Shown here: piece after piece, positions 1 to 6,325 of the stretch | How positions within the stretch are numbered: position 1 is the first letter of the stretch | Layout: each line of letters starts with the position of its first letter | Origin: Gammaproteobacteria bacterium | Lineage (GTDB): Bacteria; Pseudomonadota; Gammaproteobacteria; Granulosicoccales; Granulosicoccaceae | DNA length: 8,430 nucleotides | Reading direction: 5' to 3' | NCBI GenBank assembly: GCA_003511825.1 | Contig: DOIU01000271.1 | Span: 1 to 8,430, forward strand | The notes under the pieces: model-generated | What the model was told of the DNA's origin: nothing | The model's input: only the letters and a program-made list of their open reading frames with translations | The model's database searches: none | Made by a program: the position numbers and the translations under genes

Positions 1-618
1 ATGTTCCTGGTGGATTCCACCCAACCTTCCGACTTTGTTTACAACGGCACACACGGTCGCCAGGTCTCTATTCATTTGCCTCGCAACGAGATGGTGCATC
101 GCTTTGGCGAGGCTTGCACCGGTGGTGTCGCCTTTAGCCGCAATGACCCGTTGTTTGTCGCCATGCGCGCCGTGTTGGCCAAACTGTTTACCGAGGGAGC
201 CGGTGCAGAGCCGCAGTTGTCCGAGGCACTGCTCAGTCTGATGGGGGCCTGGTTTCACTGCTTGGAACAACAGACCGGCAAATCCACTCGCGTCGCGAAC
301 GCGGTCTTATCTCGCGCATTAGTCCTCATTGATCGACACAGTGACGACCCTGCATTCGGCCCCACTGAACTGGCTGCGCAACTGCAAGTCTCTCCGCGGA
401 CGCTACAGCGTCACTTCAATCAGCTCGGCGAAACCGCGTCACGTCAATTGCTGGCAGTGCGGTTGGACAATGCGCGCGCCCGTCTTGACGCCCTTGGCGG
501 TGGCGCCGAGAGCGTCTCCAGCATCGCCTTTGGCGCCGGCTTCAATGACCTCTCATACTTCTACCGCTGCTTTCGCGAACGATTCGGCGAAGCACCCGGG
601 CGTCTGCGCAAACCCTGA
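1..618 (+). CDS. AraC-family transcriptional regulator, FeaR-like (5' end missing)
   Basis: This is the C-terminal part of an AraC/XylS-family activator; 205 residues are present. The ATG at base 1 is probably internal, because the first residues (MFLVDSTQPSDF) resemble the middle of the AraC-binding-like sensory domain and full-length relatives are about 300-320 residues. Residues 1-85 are the rest of the sensory domain. Residues 100-205 form the two-helix-turn-helix DNA-binding domain: the first HTH is near 122-142 (ELAAQLQVSPRTLQRHF) and the second near 172-195, with the family signature GFNDLSYFYRCFRERFG and a following P. It stops with TGA 112 bases before an aldehyde dehydrogenase and amine oxidase on the same strand, as feaR accompanies feaB and tynA in E. 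coli. I infer that it activates those genes in response to an amine or aldehyde. The family is certain; the ligand is not. Confidence 0.9.
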   Translation: MFLVDSTQPSDFVYNGTHGRQVSIHLPRNEMVHRFGEACTGGVAFSRNDPLFVAMRAVLAKLFTEGAGAEPQLSEALLSLMGAWFHCLEQQTGKSTRVANAVLSRALVLIDRHSDDPAFGPTELAAQLQVSPRTLQRHFNQLGETASRQLLAVRLDNARARLDALGGGAESVSSIAFGAGFNDLSYFYRCFRERFGEAPGRLRKP

Positions 619-716
619 CGCTCAGAGACAAACCGGCTGTAGGCCCTGTCCAAGATAGGCGCCAAGGGTTTTCAGATACTCCAGAGATAGGGTCGCGAAA
701 CAGCAACCCACTCACT

Positions 717-721
717 GGAGG
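717..721 (+). promoter_or_regulatory. Shine-Dalgarno site of the aldehyde dehydrogenase gene
   Basis: GGAGG ends nine bases before the ATG at 731. It decides between that ATG and the in-frame ATG five codons later at 746, which has no such site. I could not identify a convincing -35/-10 pair in the 112-base gap after the regulator gene. Confidence 0.7.
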
Positions 722-730
722 ATCCCGTCA

Positions 731-2137
731 ATGACACCATTCGACATGACGATTAATGGCGCCCCCGCTGCAACGGCGGCGCATTTCAATGTGCTCAACC
801 CCTCAACCGGCGAGGTGGCGGGACAAGCGCCCAATGCGTCCCTCGCCGATTTGGACGCCGCGGTCACGGCCGCTGCCGCCGCCTTCCCAGCATGGTCCAG
901 CCAAAGCGATGCCGAACTGCAAGCGGCCTGCGATGCGGTCACCGCTAAACTCAACGCCCATGCCGAGGAGTTGGCGCAGATTGTCACCGCTGAGCAGGGC
1001 AAACCACTCAATGGCCTCGGCTCACGCTGGGAACTGGGCGCCGCCGGTGCATGGGCTGCGCACACCACGTCGCTGAACTTGCCGGTAAAGGTGCTGCAGG
1101 ACAACGACGAAGGCCGAGTGGAGCAGCACCGCCGACCACTCGGCGTGGTGGGCTCGATCACACCGTGGAATTTTCCGGTCATGATCGCCGTTTGGCACGT
1201 GCTGCCGGCCCTGAGAACCGGCAATACCGTGGTCATTAAACCTTCGCCGCTGACGCCACTGTCCACACTGCGTATGGTTAAGCTCCTGAATGAGGTCTTG
1301 CCTCCCGGTGTGCTCAATGTGGTAACCAGCGACGACCAGCTCAGTAATCTGGGCGCGGCCATGGCCGCTCATCAGGATATCCGCAAGATTGTGTTTACCG
1401 GCTCGTGCGCCACCGGCCAGAAAGTGATGGCGTCCGCCGCCGAGACGGTCAAGCGCCTCACACTGGAAATGAGCGGCAACGATGCAGGTATCGTCCTGCC
1501 CGATGTCGATCCAGACGCCATTGCAGAGGGCTTGTTCTGGGGTGCATTCATTAATAATGGCCAGACTTGCGCCGCGATGAAGCGCTTATACGTTCACGCG
1601 GATGTGCACGATGCCGTTTGCGATGCCTTGGTGGCCTTTGCTGCCAATATTCCGGTGGGCGACGGCCTCGATGAGCAGGCGATTCTCGGCCCGATCCAAA
1701 ACCGTATGCAGTTTGACAAGGTCGCACGACTCGTCGCTGACGCGCGCGAACGCGGCCAGGTACTGCTCGGGGGCGAGCCCGGCGAGGGCTTGTTCTTCCC
1801 ACCCACGCTTATCGCGGGATTGAACAACGGCGATCCGCTGGTAGACGAAGAACAATTCGGACCCGCCCTACCCATTATCAAATACACCGACCTTGAGGAC
1901 GCCATCCAAGCGGCGAATGACAGCCCCAATGGCTTGGGGGGCTCGATTTGGTCATCGAACATTGAGGCCGCACGCGCTCTTGCACCTCGACTGGAGTGCG
2001 GCTCGGTCTGGATCAACAAACACGGTGCTATTCAACCCAATGCGCCTTTCGGCGGGATGAAATCCTCCGGCATCGGGGTGGAGTTCGCGGATGAAGGTCT
2101 CGCCGAATACACCGACATCCAAGTCGTGTTCAGCTAG
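731..2137 (+). CDS. NAD(P)-dependent aldehyde dehydrogenase, AldA-like subfamily
   Basis: This cytoplasmic enzyme (468 residues, normal family length) oxidises an aldehyde to its carboxylic acid with NAD+ or NADP+. The motifs run in order: TPWNFP with oxyanion-hole Asn147; cofactor-contacting Lys170 in VVIKPS; FTGS at 222-225 with the GxxxxG turn; general-base Glu246 in LEMSG; nucleophile Cys280 in NNGQTCAA; and EEQFGP at 373-378 with cofactor-ribose Glu374 and Phe376. The wording around GNDAGIVLPDVDP and the C-terminal GIGVEFADEGL resembles the subfamily I remember as Streptomyces AldA-like (cd07106), rather than the approximately 500-residue phenylacetaldehyde dehydrogenase FeaB. The usual LELGG is LEMSG here. 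The gene lies 21 bases before a copper amine oxidase, so it probably removes the aldehyde that enzyme makes. Family is certain; substrate is inferred from context only. Confidence 0.93.
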   Translation: MTPFDMTINGAPAATAAHFNVLNPSTGEVAGQAPNASLADLDAAVTAAAAAFPAWSSQSDAELQAACDAVTAKLNAHAEELAQIVTAEQGKPLNGLGSRWELGAAGAWAAHTTSLNLPVKVLQDNDEGRVEQHRRPLGVVGSITPWNFPVMIAVWHVLPALRTGNTVVIKPSPLTPLSTLRMVKLLNEVLPPGVLNVVTSDDQLSNLGAAMAAHQDIRKIVFTGSCATGQKVMASAAETVKRLTLEMSGNDAGIVLPDVDPDAIAEGLFWGAFINNGQTCAAMKRLYVHADVHDAVCDALVAFAANIPVGDGLDEQAILGPIQNRMQFDKVARLVADARERGQVLLGGEPGEGLFFPPTLIAGLNNGDPLVDEEQFGPALPIIKYTDLEDAIQAANDSPNGLGGSIWSSNIEAARALAPRLECGSVWINKHGAIQPNAPFGGMKSSGIGVEFADEGLAEYTDIQVVFS

Positions 2138-2146
2138 TCGGCAATT

Positions 2147-2151
2147 GAGGA
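2147..2151 (+). promoter_or_regulatory. Shine-Dalgarno site of the amine oxidase gene
   Basis: GAGGA lies seven bases before the ATG at 2159, within the 21-base gap after the dehydrogenase stop. It supports this start, which includes the putative signal peptide, over later in-frame ATGs. The short gap indicates co-transcription with the dehydrogenase. Confidence 0.65.
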
Positions 2152-2158
2152 AAATACC

Positions 2159-4141
2159 ATGACGATCAAACCTATGCTTTTGGCCGACATCACAGGCCTG
2201 TTGTTAATGAACTCGGTGGCAAACGCCCACCCGCTCGGTGGCTTGACCGCAGACGAATACAAGCGCATCAATCAGATCATGCGTGACAGCGGTAGCGCGA
2301 ATGACAGCACCTTATACCCACTGATTGAGCTGCATGAGCCGGCAAAAGCCGATGTTCGCCGCTGGAAACCGGGCATGTCTCTGGATCGCAAAGCGATGGT
2401 GCAATACACCACCGACCAAGGCTTTAGTGAAGCCTTGGTCAATATCAGCACCGGGAAGATTGAAGACACGCAGACGATTCCTAACTCCGGCCAACCGGTG
2501 GTGCTGTTTGCCGAGTTTATGGGCGCGCTCGAAGGAGCCTTAGGTCACCCAGACATGGTCGTCGGCCTGGCCAAACGCGGCCTGAAGCCCGACGGCGTAT
2601 TTTGCCTGCCGCTCACTGCGGGTAATTTCTTTACCGATGAGTTCAAAGACTCGCGCCTGATGAAAGTCCCGTGCTATCAGAACCCGACCGGATCAAACTT
2701 CTACGCCAAACCCATTGAAGGTCTGTTTGCACTGTACGACATTGGCGACCGCAAGGTTGTTAAAGTGATCGATACGGGCGCGGTTCCGCTGCCGCAAGAC
2801 GCCTGGGGCTATACCGAAGGCGAAGTCGCCAAGCGCATGCCGCTGCGCCCAAAAACCAATCCTGCTCGCCTGGTGCAAACCGGAAAGCCCAATTACACCC
2901 TCGATGGCAGTCAGGTGACTTGGGATATCTGGCGCTTTAACTTTCGCGTGGACAAACGACCAGGACTGGTGATTTCTAACTTGGACGTCAATGACCAAGG
3001 CACATGGCGATCAGTCATTTACCAGGCGCATTTGTCCGAGGTATTTGTGCCTTATATGGACCCGACCGAAGGCTGGTATTGGCGCACCTATATGGACAGC
3101 GGCGAGTACGGTTTCGGCCTGTTTCTGACGCCGTTACGTGCGGGGGTTGATTGCCCGAGTTACGCGACCTTTCTGCCCGCTGTCATTGCCGATGACGAAG
3201 GCAACCCGCTGGAAATCCCCGATGCCATCTGCATCTTTGAGCGCGACATCGGTGATCCCGCCTGGCGACACTTTGAAATTTTTGCGCAAACTCCCGAGCA
3301 ATTCGTCCCTGCCGAGGGTCGACCAGAAACCGAGCTGGTCGTGCGTACCGCCTCCGAAGTGGGCAACTACGACTACTTGATCGATTACCGCCTGAAGCAA
3401 GACGGGCAGATCTTTATCAAGGTCGGGGCATCCGGCCTGGATGCGGTCAAAGGCGCAGCGGCCACCTCCATGGATGACCCGACTGCCGCCGAAGAGACGC
3501 AATACGGCACATTGATCGCACCCAACCTAGTGGCGGCGAACCACGATCACTACTTCAACTTCCGTATCGATTTTGATATCGACCAACCCATCAATCATAT
3601 CGGCGCGATGAAAATCGTCCCCGCCGAAGCGCCAGCAGACAGCCCACGACGCTCGCTGTGGAAAGTCCAGATGGACATGCCAGACTCAGAGCTCGATGCG
3701 CGCTACACCTTCAGCGCGTTTGACCCCAAGCATTTCCACATTGCCAACCCCAAGCGAAAAGGCTATCTCGGGCATGAACCCGGCTGGATGATTCACCACG
3801 GTTCTGTGGCTTACGGCCCCTATGATTTCAAGCATGATCCGCCGTTCAAGCGCAACGCCTACATCGAATACAGCCTGTGGAATACCGTGTACGACCCAGC
3901 ACAACGCTACGCCGGCGGTAAGTACGCGATGCAAAGCGACGGCAGTGACACCTTGGCCGAATGGGTCAAAGCAGATCGTCCGCTGATGGGACAAGACGTG
4001 GTGACTTGGTTCTCCGCCGGCTTCCACCATGTACCGCGCATGGAAGACTGGCCGGTGATGTCCACCGAATGGAAAACGGTGCACATCATGCCGTACAACT
4101 TCTTTGCACATAATCCTGCGCTAACCATTCGCACACCGTAA
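2159..4141 (+). CDS. tynA-like: Copper/topaquinone primary-amine oxidase
   Basis: It converts a primary amine, O2 and water to aldehyde, NH3 and H2O2. The catalytic base is Asp313 in YMDSGEYGFG. The tyrosine that self-processes to topaquinone is Tyr404 in VGNYDY. Copper ligands are His462 and His464 (NHDHYFNFR) and His624 in HHVPRMEDWP. The 660 residues match the three-domain bacterial enzymes such as Arthrobacter AGAO and lack the extra N-terminal domain of E. coli TynA. The domain start HPLGGLTADEY at 24 follows a possible signal peptide ending ANA; Asp10 makes that peptide poor. Two positions deviate from family signatures as I recall them: Glu400 where Ser/Thr precedes xxNYD, and Ser619 for the Thr that opens the copper signature. 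The gene is last in the cluster and is followed by a strong hairpin. The family is certain; substrate (phenylethylamine, tyramine or another monoamine) and location are not. Confidence 0.95.
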   Translation: MTIKPMLLADITGLLLMNSVANAHPLGGLTADEYKRINQIMRDSGSANDSTLYPLIELHEPAKADVRRWKPGMSLDRKAMVQYTTDQGFSEALVNISTGKIEDTQTIPNSGQPVVLFAEFMGALEGALGHPDMVVGLAKRGLKPDGVFCLPLTAGNFFTDEFKDSRLMKVPCYQNPTGSNFYAKPIEGLFALYDIGDRKVVKVIDTGAVPLPQDAWGYTEGEVAKRMPLRPKTNPARLVQTGKPNYTLDGSQVTWDIWRFNFRVDKRPGLVISNLDVNDQGTWRSVIYQAHLSEVFVPYMDPTEGWYWRTYMDSGEYGFGLFLTPLRAGVDCPSYATFLPAVIADDEGNPLEIPDAICIFERDIGDPAWRHFEIFAQTPEQFVPAEGRPETELVVRTASEVGNYDYLIDYRLKQDGQIFIKVGASGLDAVKGAAATSMDDPTAAEETQYGTLIAPNLVAANHDHYFNFRIDFDIDQPINHIGAMKIVPAEAPADSPRRSLWKVQMDMPDSELDARYTFSAFDPKHFHIANPKRKGYLGHEPGWMIHHGSVAYGPYDFKHDPPFKRNAYIEYSLWNTVYDPAQRYAGGKYAMQSDGSDTLAEWVKADRPLMGQDVVTWFSAGFHHVPRMEDWPVMSTEWKTVHIMPYNFFAHNPALTIRTP

Positions 4142-4148
4142 GCAGAGC

Positions 4149-4170
4149 GCCGGGGGCAATCGCCCCCGGC
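4149..4170 (+). terminator. Intrinsic terminator-like hairpin after the amine oxidase gene
   Basis: A perfect 9-bp stem (GCCGGGGGC / GCCCCCGGC) encloses the loop AATC and starts eight bases after the TAA. The stem is very GC-rich, but the following TTGCAAATT is only weakly T-rich, so termination may be partial or Rho-assisted. It separates the amine-oxidation cluster from the next unit. Confidence 0.7.
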
Positions 4171-4235
4171 TTGCAAATTCGCGCGCACGCCCTCCCTGCC
4201 ATACCGGCAAACTTTTTGTCTGATATCAAACGCTC

Positions 4236-4257
4236 TTGACCGTTTAGCGCGTATAAT
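4236..4257 (+). promoter_or_regulatory. Candidate promoter of the DUF294-exonuclease unit
   Basis: A perfect -10 hexamer TATAAT lies at 4252-4257 and is followed by the GC-rich discriminator GCGCC. TTGACC at 4236-4241 resembles a -35 box but is only 10 bases upstream, far short of the usual 16-18. If the promoter is real, its functional -35 is therefore poor or an activator is needed. It lies upstream of the gene starting at 4457, implying a leader of about 190 bases. Confidence 0.45.
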
Positions 4258-4456
4258 GCGCCTTGTGAATAGACACGTAAAAATGGCGCGAATCATTGCG
4301 CCGTTCTTGCTCCATTGGCAGCGACGGTACCTCTGACGACGATCTGCGCAACCCGGCAGACAACGAATAACAGAGACTTAAGTGAGCGCTGGCGGATACC
4401 GGCAACCGACGTAGCCCGACAACCCTTTGACCAAACCCAGCAGTTAGGAATGCATC
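4258..4456 (+). other. Gene-free leader region with a small hairpin
   Basis: No protein or RNA gene is recognised here. A 5-bp stem (GGCGC 4285-4289 / GCGCC 4298-4302) with an 8-base loop lies near the expected 5' end of the transcript. A Shine-Dalgarno-like AGGA at 4446-4449 lies seven bases before the ATG at 4457. I could not match the leader to any riboswitch class. Confidence 0.4.
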
Positions 4457-6310
4457 ATGGAAATCGAGCTGAAGGAAATACGAGACTTTGTCGCGCTGAT
4501 ACCACCGTTTGACCAACTGCCAACCGGCGTTGTGAGCGATATCGTCAGCAAAATCAGTGTCCAATACCTACGCGACGGCGGTTCTTTGCCCATAGACGGG
4601 CAAGAAACTGAGCAGCTCTACATCGTGCGCAAAGGGATATTGGCGCTGCGCTCCAGTGATAACCAACTGATGGGCAAACTCGGTGAGGGCGACATCTGCA
4701 CGTTCTTTTGCACCAACAACGCACAAATTGAATACAGCGCAGAAGCAGAAGAGGACTCGCTGCTGTACGGCATCCCTTGCCTTGAACTGACCGATGTCGT
4801 CAAAGACTACCCGGGCATTGTCATCTCCTTCATCCAAAACTCTGCCGCTGAACGCTTAAAAACCGCGGTGGATTCCATGCAGGAAAATGCTCACGCGGCA
4901 TCATCACTCATGTACACCTCCGTGGTGGACATCATGGCATCGCCTGTCATGACGATTACCGAAGACACCAGCATCTCCGGTGCTGCGCGTGTCATGACCG
5001 ACAAGGCGGTGTCTTGTTTGGTGATTGAGAATGCCGATGGCGTGGCCGGCATGCTCACGATAAAAGACATTGCCAAGCGTTGTGTGGCGGCCCAAATCCC
5101 CACCGATAATCCGGTCAGTGACATCATGACGCGCGATCTCATCACCATCAGCAGTGAGACCTTCGCCTATGATGCCTTGATGATCATGACGCGAGAGAGT
5201 ATCCGTCACCTGCCCGTCCTCGAAAACGGCGAGATCAAGGGCATCGTTACCTCGGGTGACCTCATCCGACAAGAAGGACGAAACTCAGCTTACCTAACCG
5301 CAGCCATCAAGAAAGCCAAGTCTATCGACACCCTGGTCTCAAGCAGTGAAGCCGTGCCGCAGCTGCAATTACAGCTGGTGAATATGGGCGCCACCGCCGA
5401 CCATGTGGGCAAGGGTGTGACAGCCATTACCAGTGCTATCAGTCGGCGACTGATTGATATGGCCATGGATAAGCTCGGGCCGGCACCCGTGCCATTCGCC
5501 TGGGTGGCCGCCGGATCACAAGCGCGACGCGAACAGACGTCGCACACCGATCAAGACAACGGCCTGATCTTACACAACGACGTGCAAGAGAGTGATATGC
5601 CCTATTTCGCGGAGCTGGCCAAATTTGTCTGTGACGGGCTTGCAGAATGTGGCTACATTTATTGCCCCGGTAATGTGATGGCAATTAACCCACAGTGGTG
5701 CCAACCGCAACGTGTATGGGCACGTTATTTTGACGATTGGATGAGCTCTCCCAAGCCTGAGTCGCTGATGTTCTCAAGCATTTTCTTTGACCTGCGCTCC
5801 ATCTACGGCGATGCGGCGTTGCTGGATGATATCCGCCGCGACATGCTGGAAACCAGCCAAAAGAGTACCCTGTTCCTCGCGCACCTGACCAACAACGCCC
5901 TGAAACTCAAACCGCCCTTGGGGATTATCCGTGATTTTGTACTGATCCACGACGGCAAACACGACGATACCCTCGATCTGAAGCACAACGGCCTAGCCCC
6001 GATCGTTGACCTCGCGCGCATCTATGCGCTGGCCGAAGGTGTCACGCCGGTCAATACCATCGAACGGCTGAAGCAGGTGTCAGGCAGCGGCTCACTGAGC
6101 ACCGACGGCGGTGCCAACCTGCTGGATGCGTTTGAATTCATTGGTTCACTGCGCATACGCCACCAAGCACAACAAATTCGCAACGGGGCCAAAACAGACA
6201 ATTACATGTCACCCAAGAGCCTGTCACGGCTGGAAAGAGAGCATCTGAAAGACGCATTCAAAGTCATACAAAGCATGCAGAGCAGTTTAGAACGAAAGTT
6301 CAGAGCTTAG
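4457..6310 (+). CDS. cNMP-binding-like/CBS/DUF294 nucleotidyltransferase-like signalling protein
   Basis: This is a 617-residue cytoplasmic protein of the COG2905 type. Residues about 15-135 form a cyclic-nucleotide-binding-like beta-barrel (LYIVRKGILAL, GKLGEGD). Two CBS domains follow at about 155-210 (VMTDKAVSCLVIEN) and 219-274 (HLPVLENGEIKGIVTSGDLI), which usually bind adenine nucleotides. DUF294, about 300-435, carries the nucleotidyltransferase motif GSQARREQTSHTDQDN at 353-368 with metal-binding Asp365 and Asp367, as in the GlnD/GlnE superfamily. The DUF294 C-terminal helical domain covers about 470-612. The cNMP pocket lacks the usual phosphate-binding Arg (the equivalent region reads IEYSAEA, 91-97), so cAMP binding is doubtful. 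The gene is followed 15 bases later by an exonuclease, a pairing I recall from pseudomonads. Its transferase target is unknown. Domain calls are firm; the role is open. Confidence 0.9.
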   Translation: MEIELKEIRDFVALIPPFDQLPTGVVSDIVSKISVQYLRDGGSLPIDGQETEQLYIVRKGILALRSSDNQLMGKLGEGDICTFFCTNNAQIEYSAEAEEDSLLYGIPCLELTDVVKDYPGIVISFIQNSAAERLKTAVDSMQENAHAASSLMYTSVVDIMASPVMTITEDTSISGAARVMTDKAVSCLVIENADGVAGMLTIKDIAKRCVAAQIPTDNPVSDIMTRDLITISSETFAYDALMIMTRESIRHLPVLENGEIKGIVTSGDLIRQEGRNSAYLTAAIKKAKSIDTLVSSSEAVPQLQLQLVNMGATADHVGKGVTAITSAISRRLIDMAMDKLGPAPVPFAWVAAGSQARREQTSHTDQDNGLILHNDVQESDMPYFAELAKFVCDGLAECGYIYCPGNVMAINPQWCQPQRVWARYFDDWMSSPKPESLMFSSIFFDLRSIYGDAALLDDIRRDMLETSQKSTLFLAHLTNNALKLKPPLGIIRDFVLIHDGKHDDTLDLKHNGLAPIVDLARIYALAEGVTPVNTIERLKQVSGSGSLSTDGGANLLDAFEFIGSLRIRHQAQQIRNGAKTDNYMSPKSLSRLEREHLKDAFKVIQSMQSSLERKFRA

Positions 6311-6313
6311 GAG
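6309..6313 (+). promoter_or_regulatory. Shine-Dalgarno site overlapping a stop codon
   Basis: AGGAG overlaps the TAG stop (6308-6310) of the DUF294 gene and lies 12 bases before the GTG at 6326, a somewhat long spacing. An in-frame TGA at 6320 rules out any earlier start, so GTG is the first possible one. The arrangement suggests translational coupling. Confidence 0.55.
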
Positions 6314-6325
6314 CTCGCCTGACTC

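Noticed and set aside
642..672. Bulged hairpin GGCCCT / AGGcGCC followed by AAGGGTTTT after the AraC gene, possibly a terminator.
   Set aside because: The stem is only six pairs with a bulge, and the T-run is short and interrupted; too weak to call.
712..1362. Long open frame of 216 codons on the minus strand inside the aldehyde dehydrogenase gene.
   Set aside because: It is antisense to a clearly conserved enzyme, has low-complexity Ala/Ser composition and no recognisable domain; a GC-driven shadow frame.
3686..4296. Overlapping minus-strand frames of 129 and 141 codons antisense to the end of the amine oxidase gene.
   Set aside because: The sense strand encodes the conserved copper site; the antisense frames show no motif or ribosome site.
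4236..4302. Stable-RNA-like promoter (TATAATGCGCC) suggesting a tRNA or small RNA gene downstream.
   Set aside because: No cloverleaf, CCA end or TTCGA-type T-loop is visible in 4258-4456, and the leader leads directly to a protein gene.
4283..4336. A 17-codon open frame (ATG to TGA) in the leader before the DUF294 gene, possibly a leader peptide.
   Set aside because: It has no Shine-Dalgarno site and no run of regulatory codons; such frames arise by chance.
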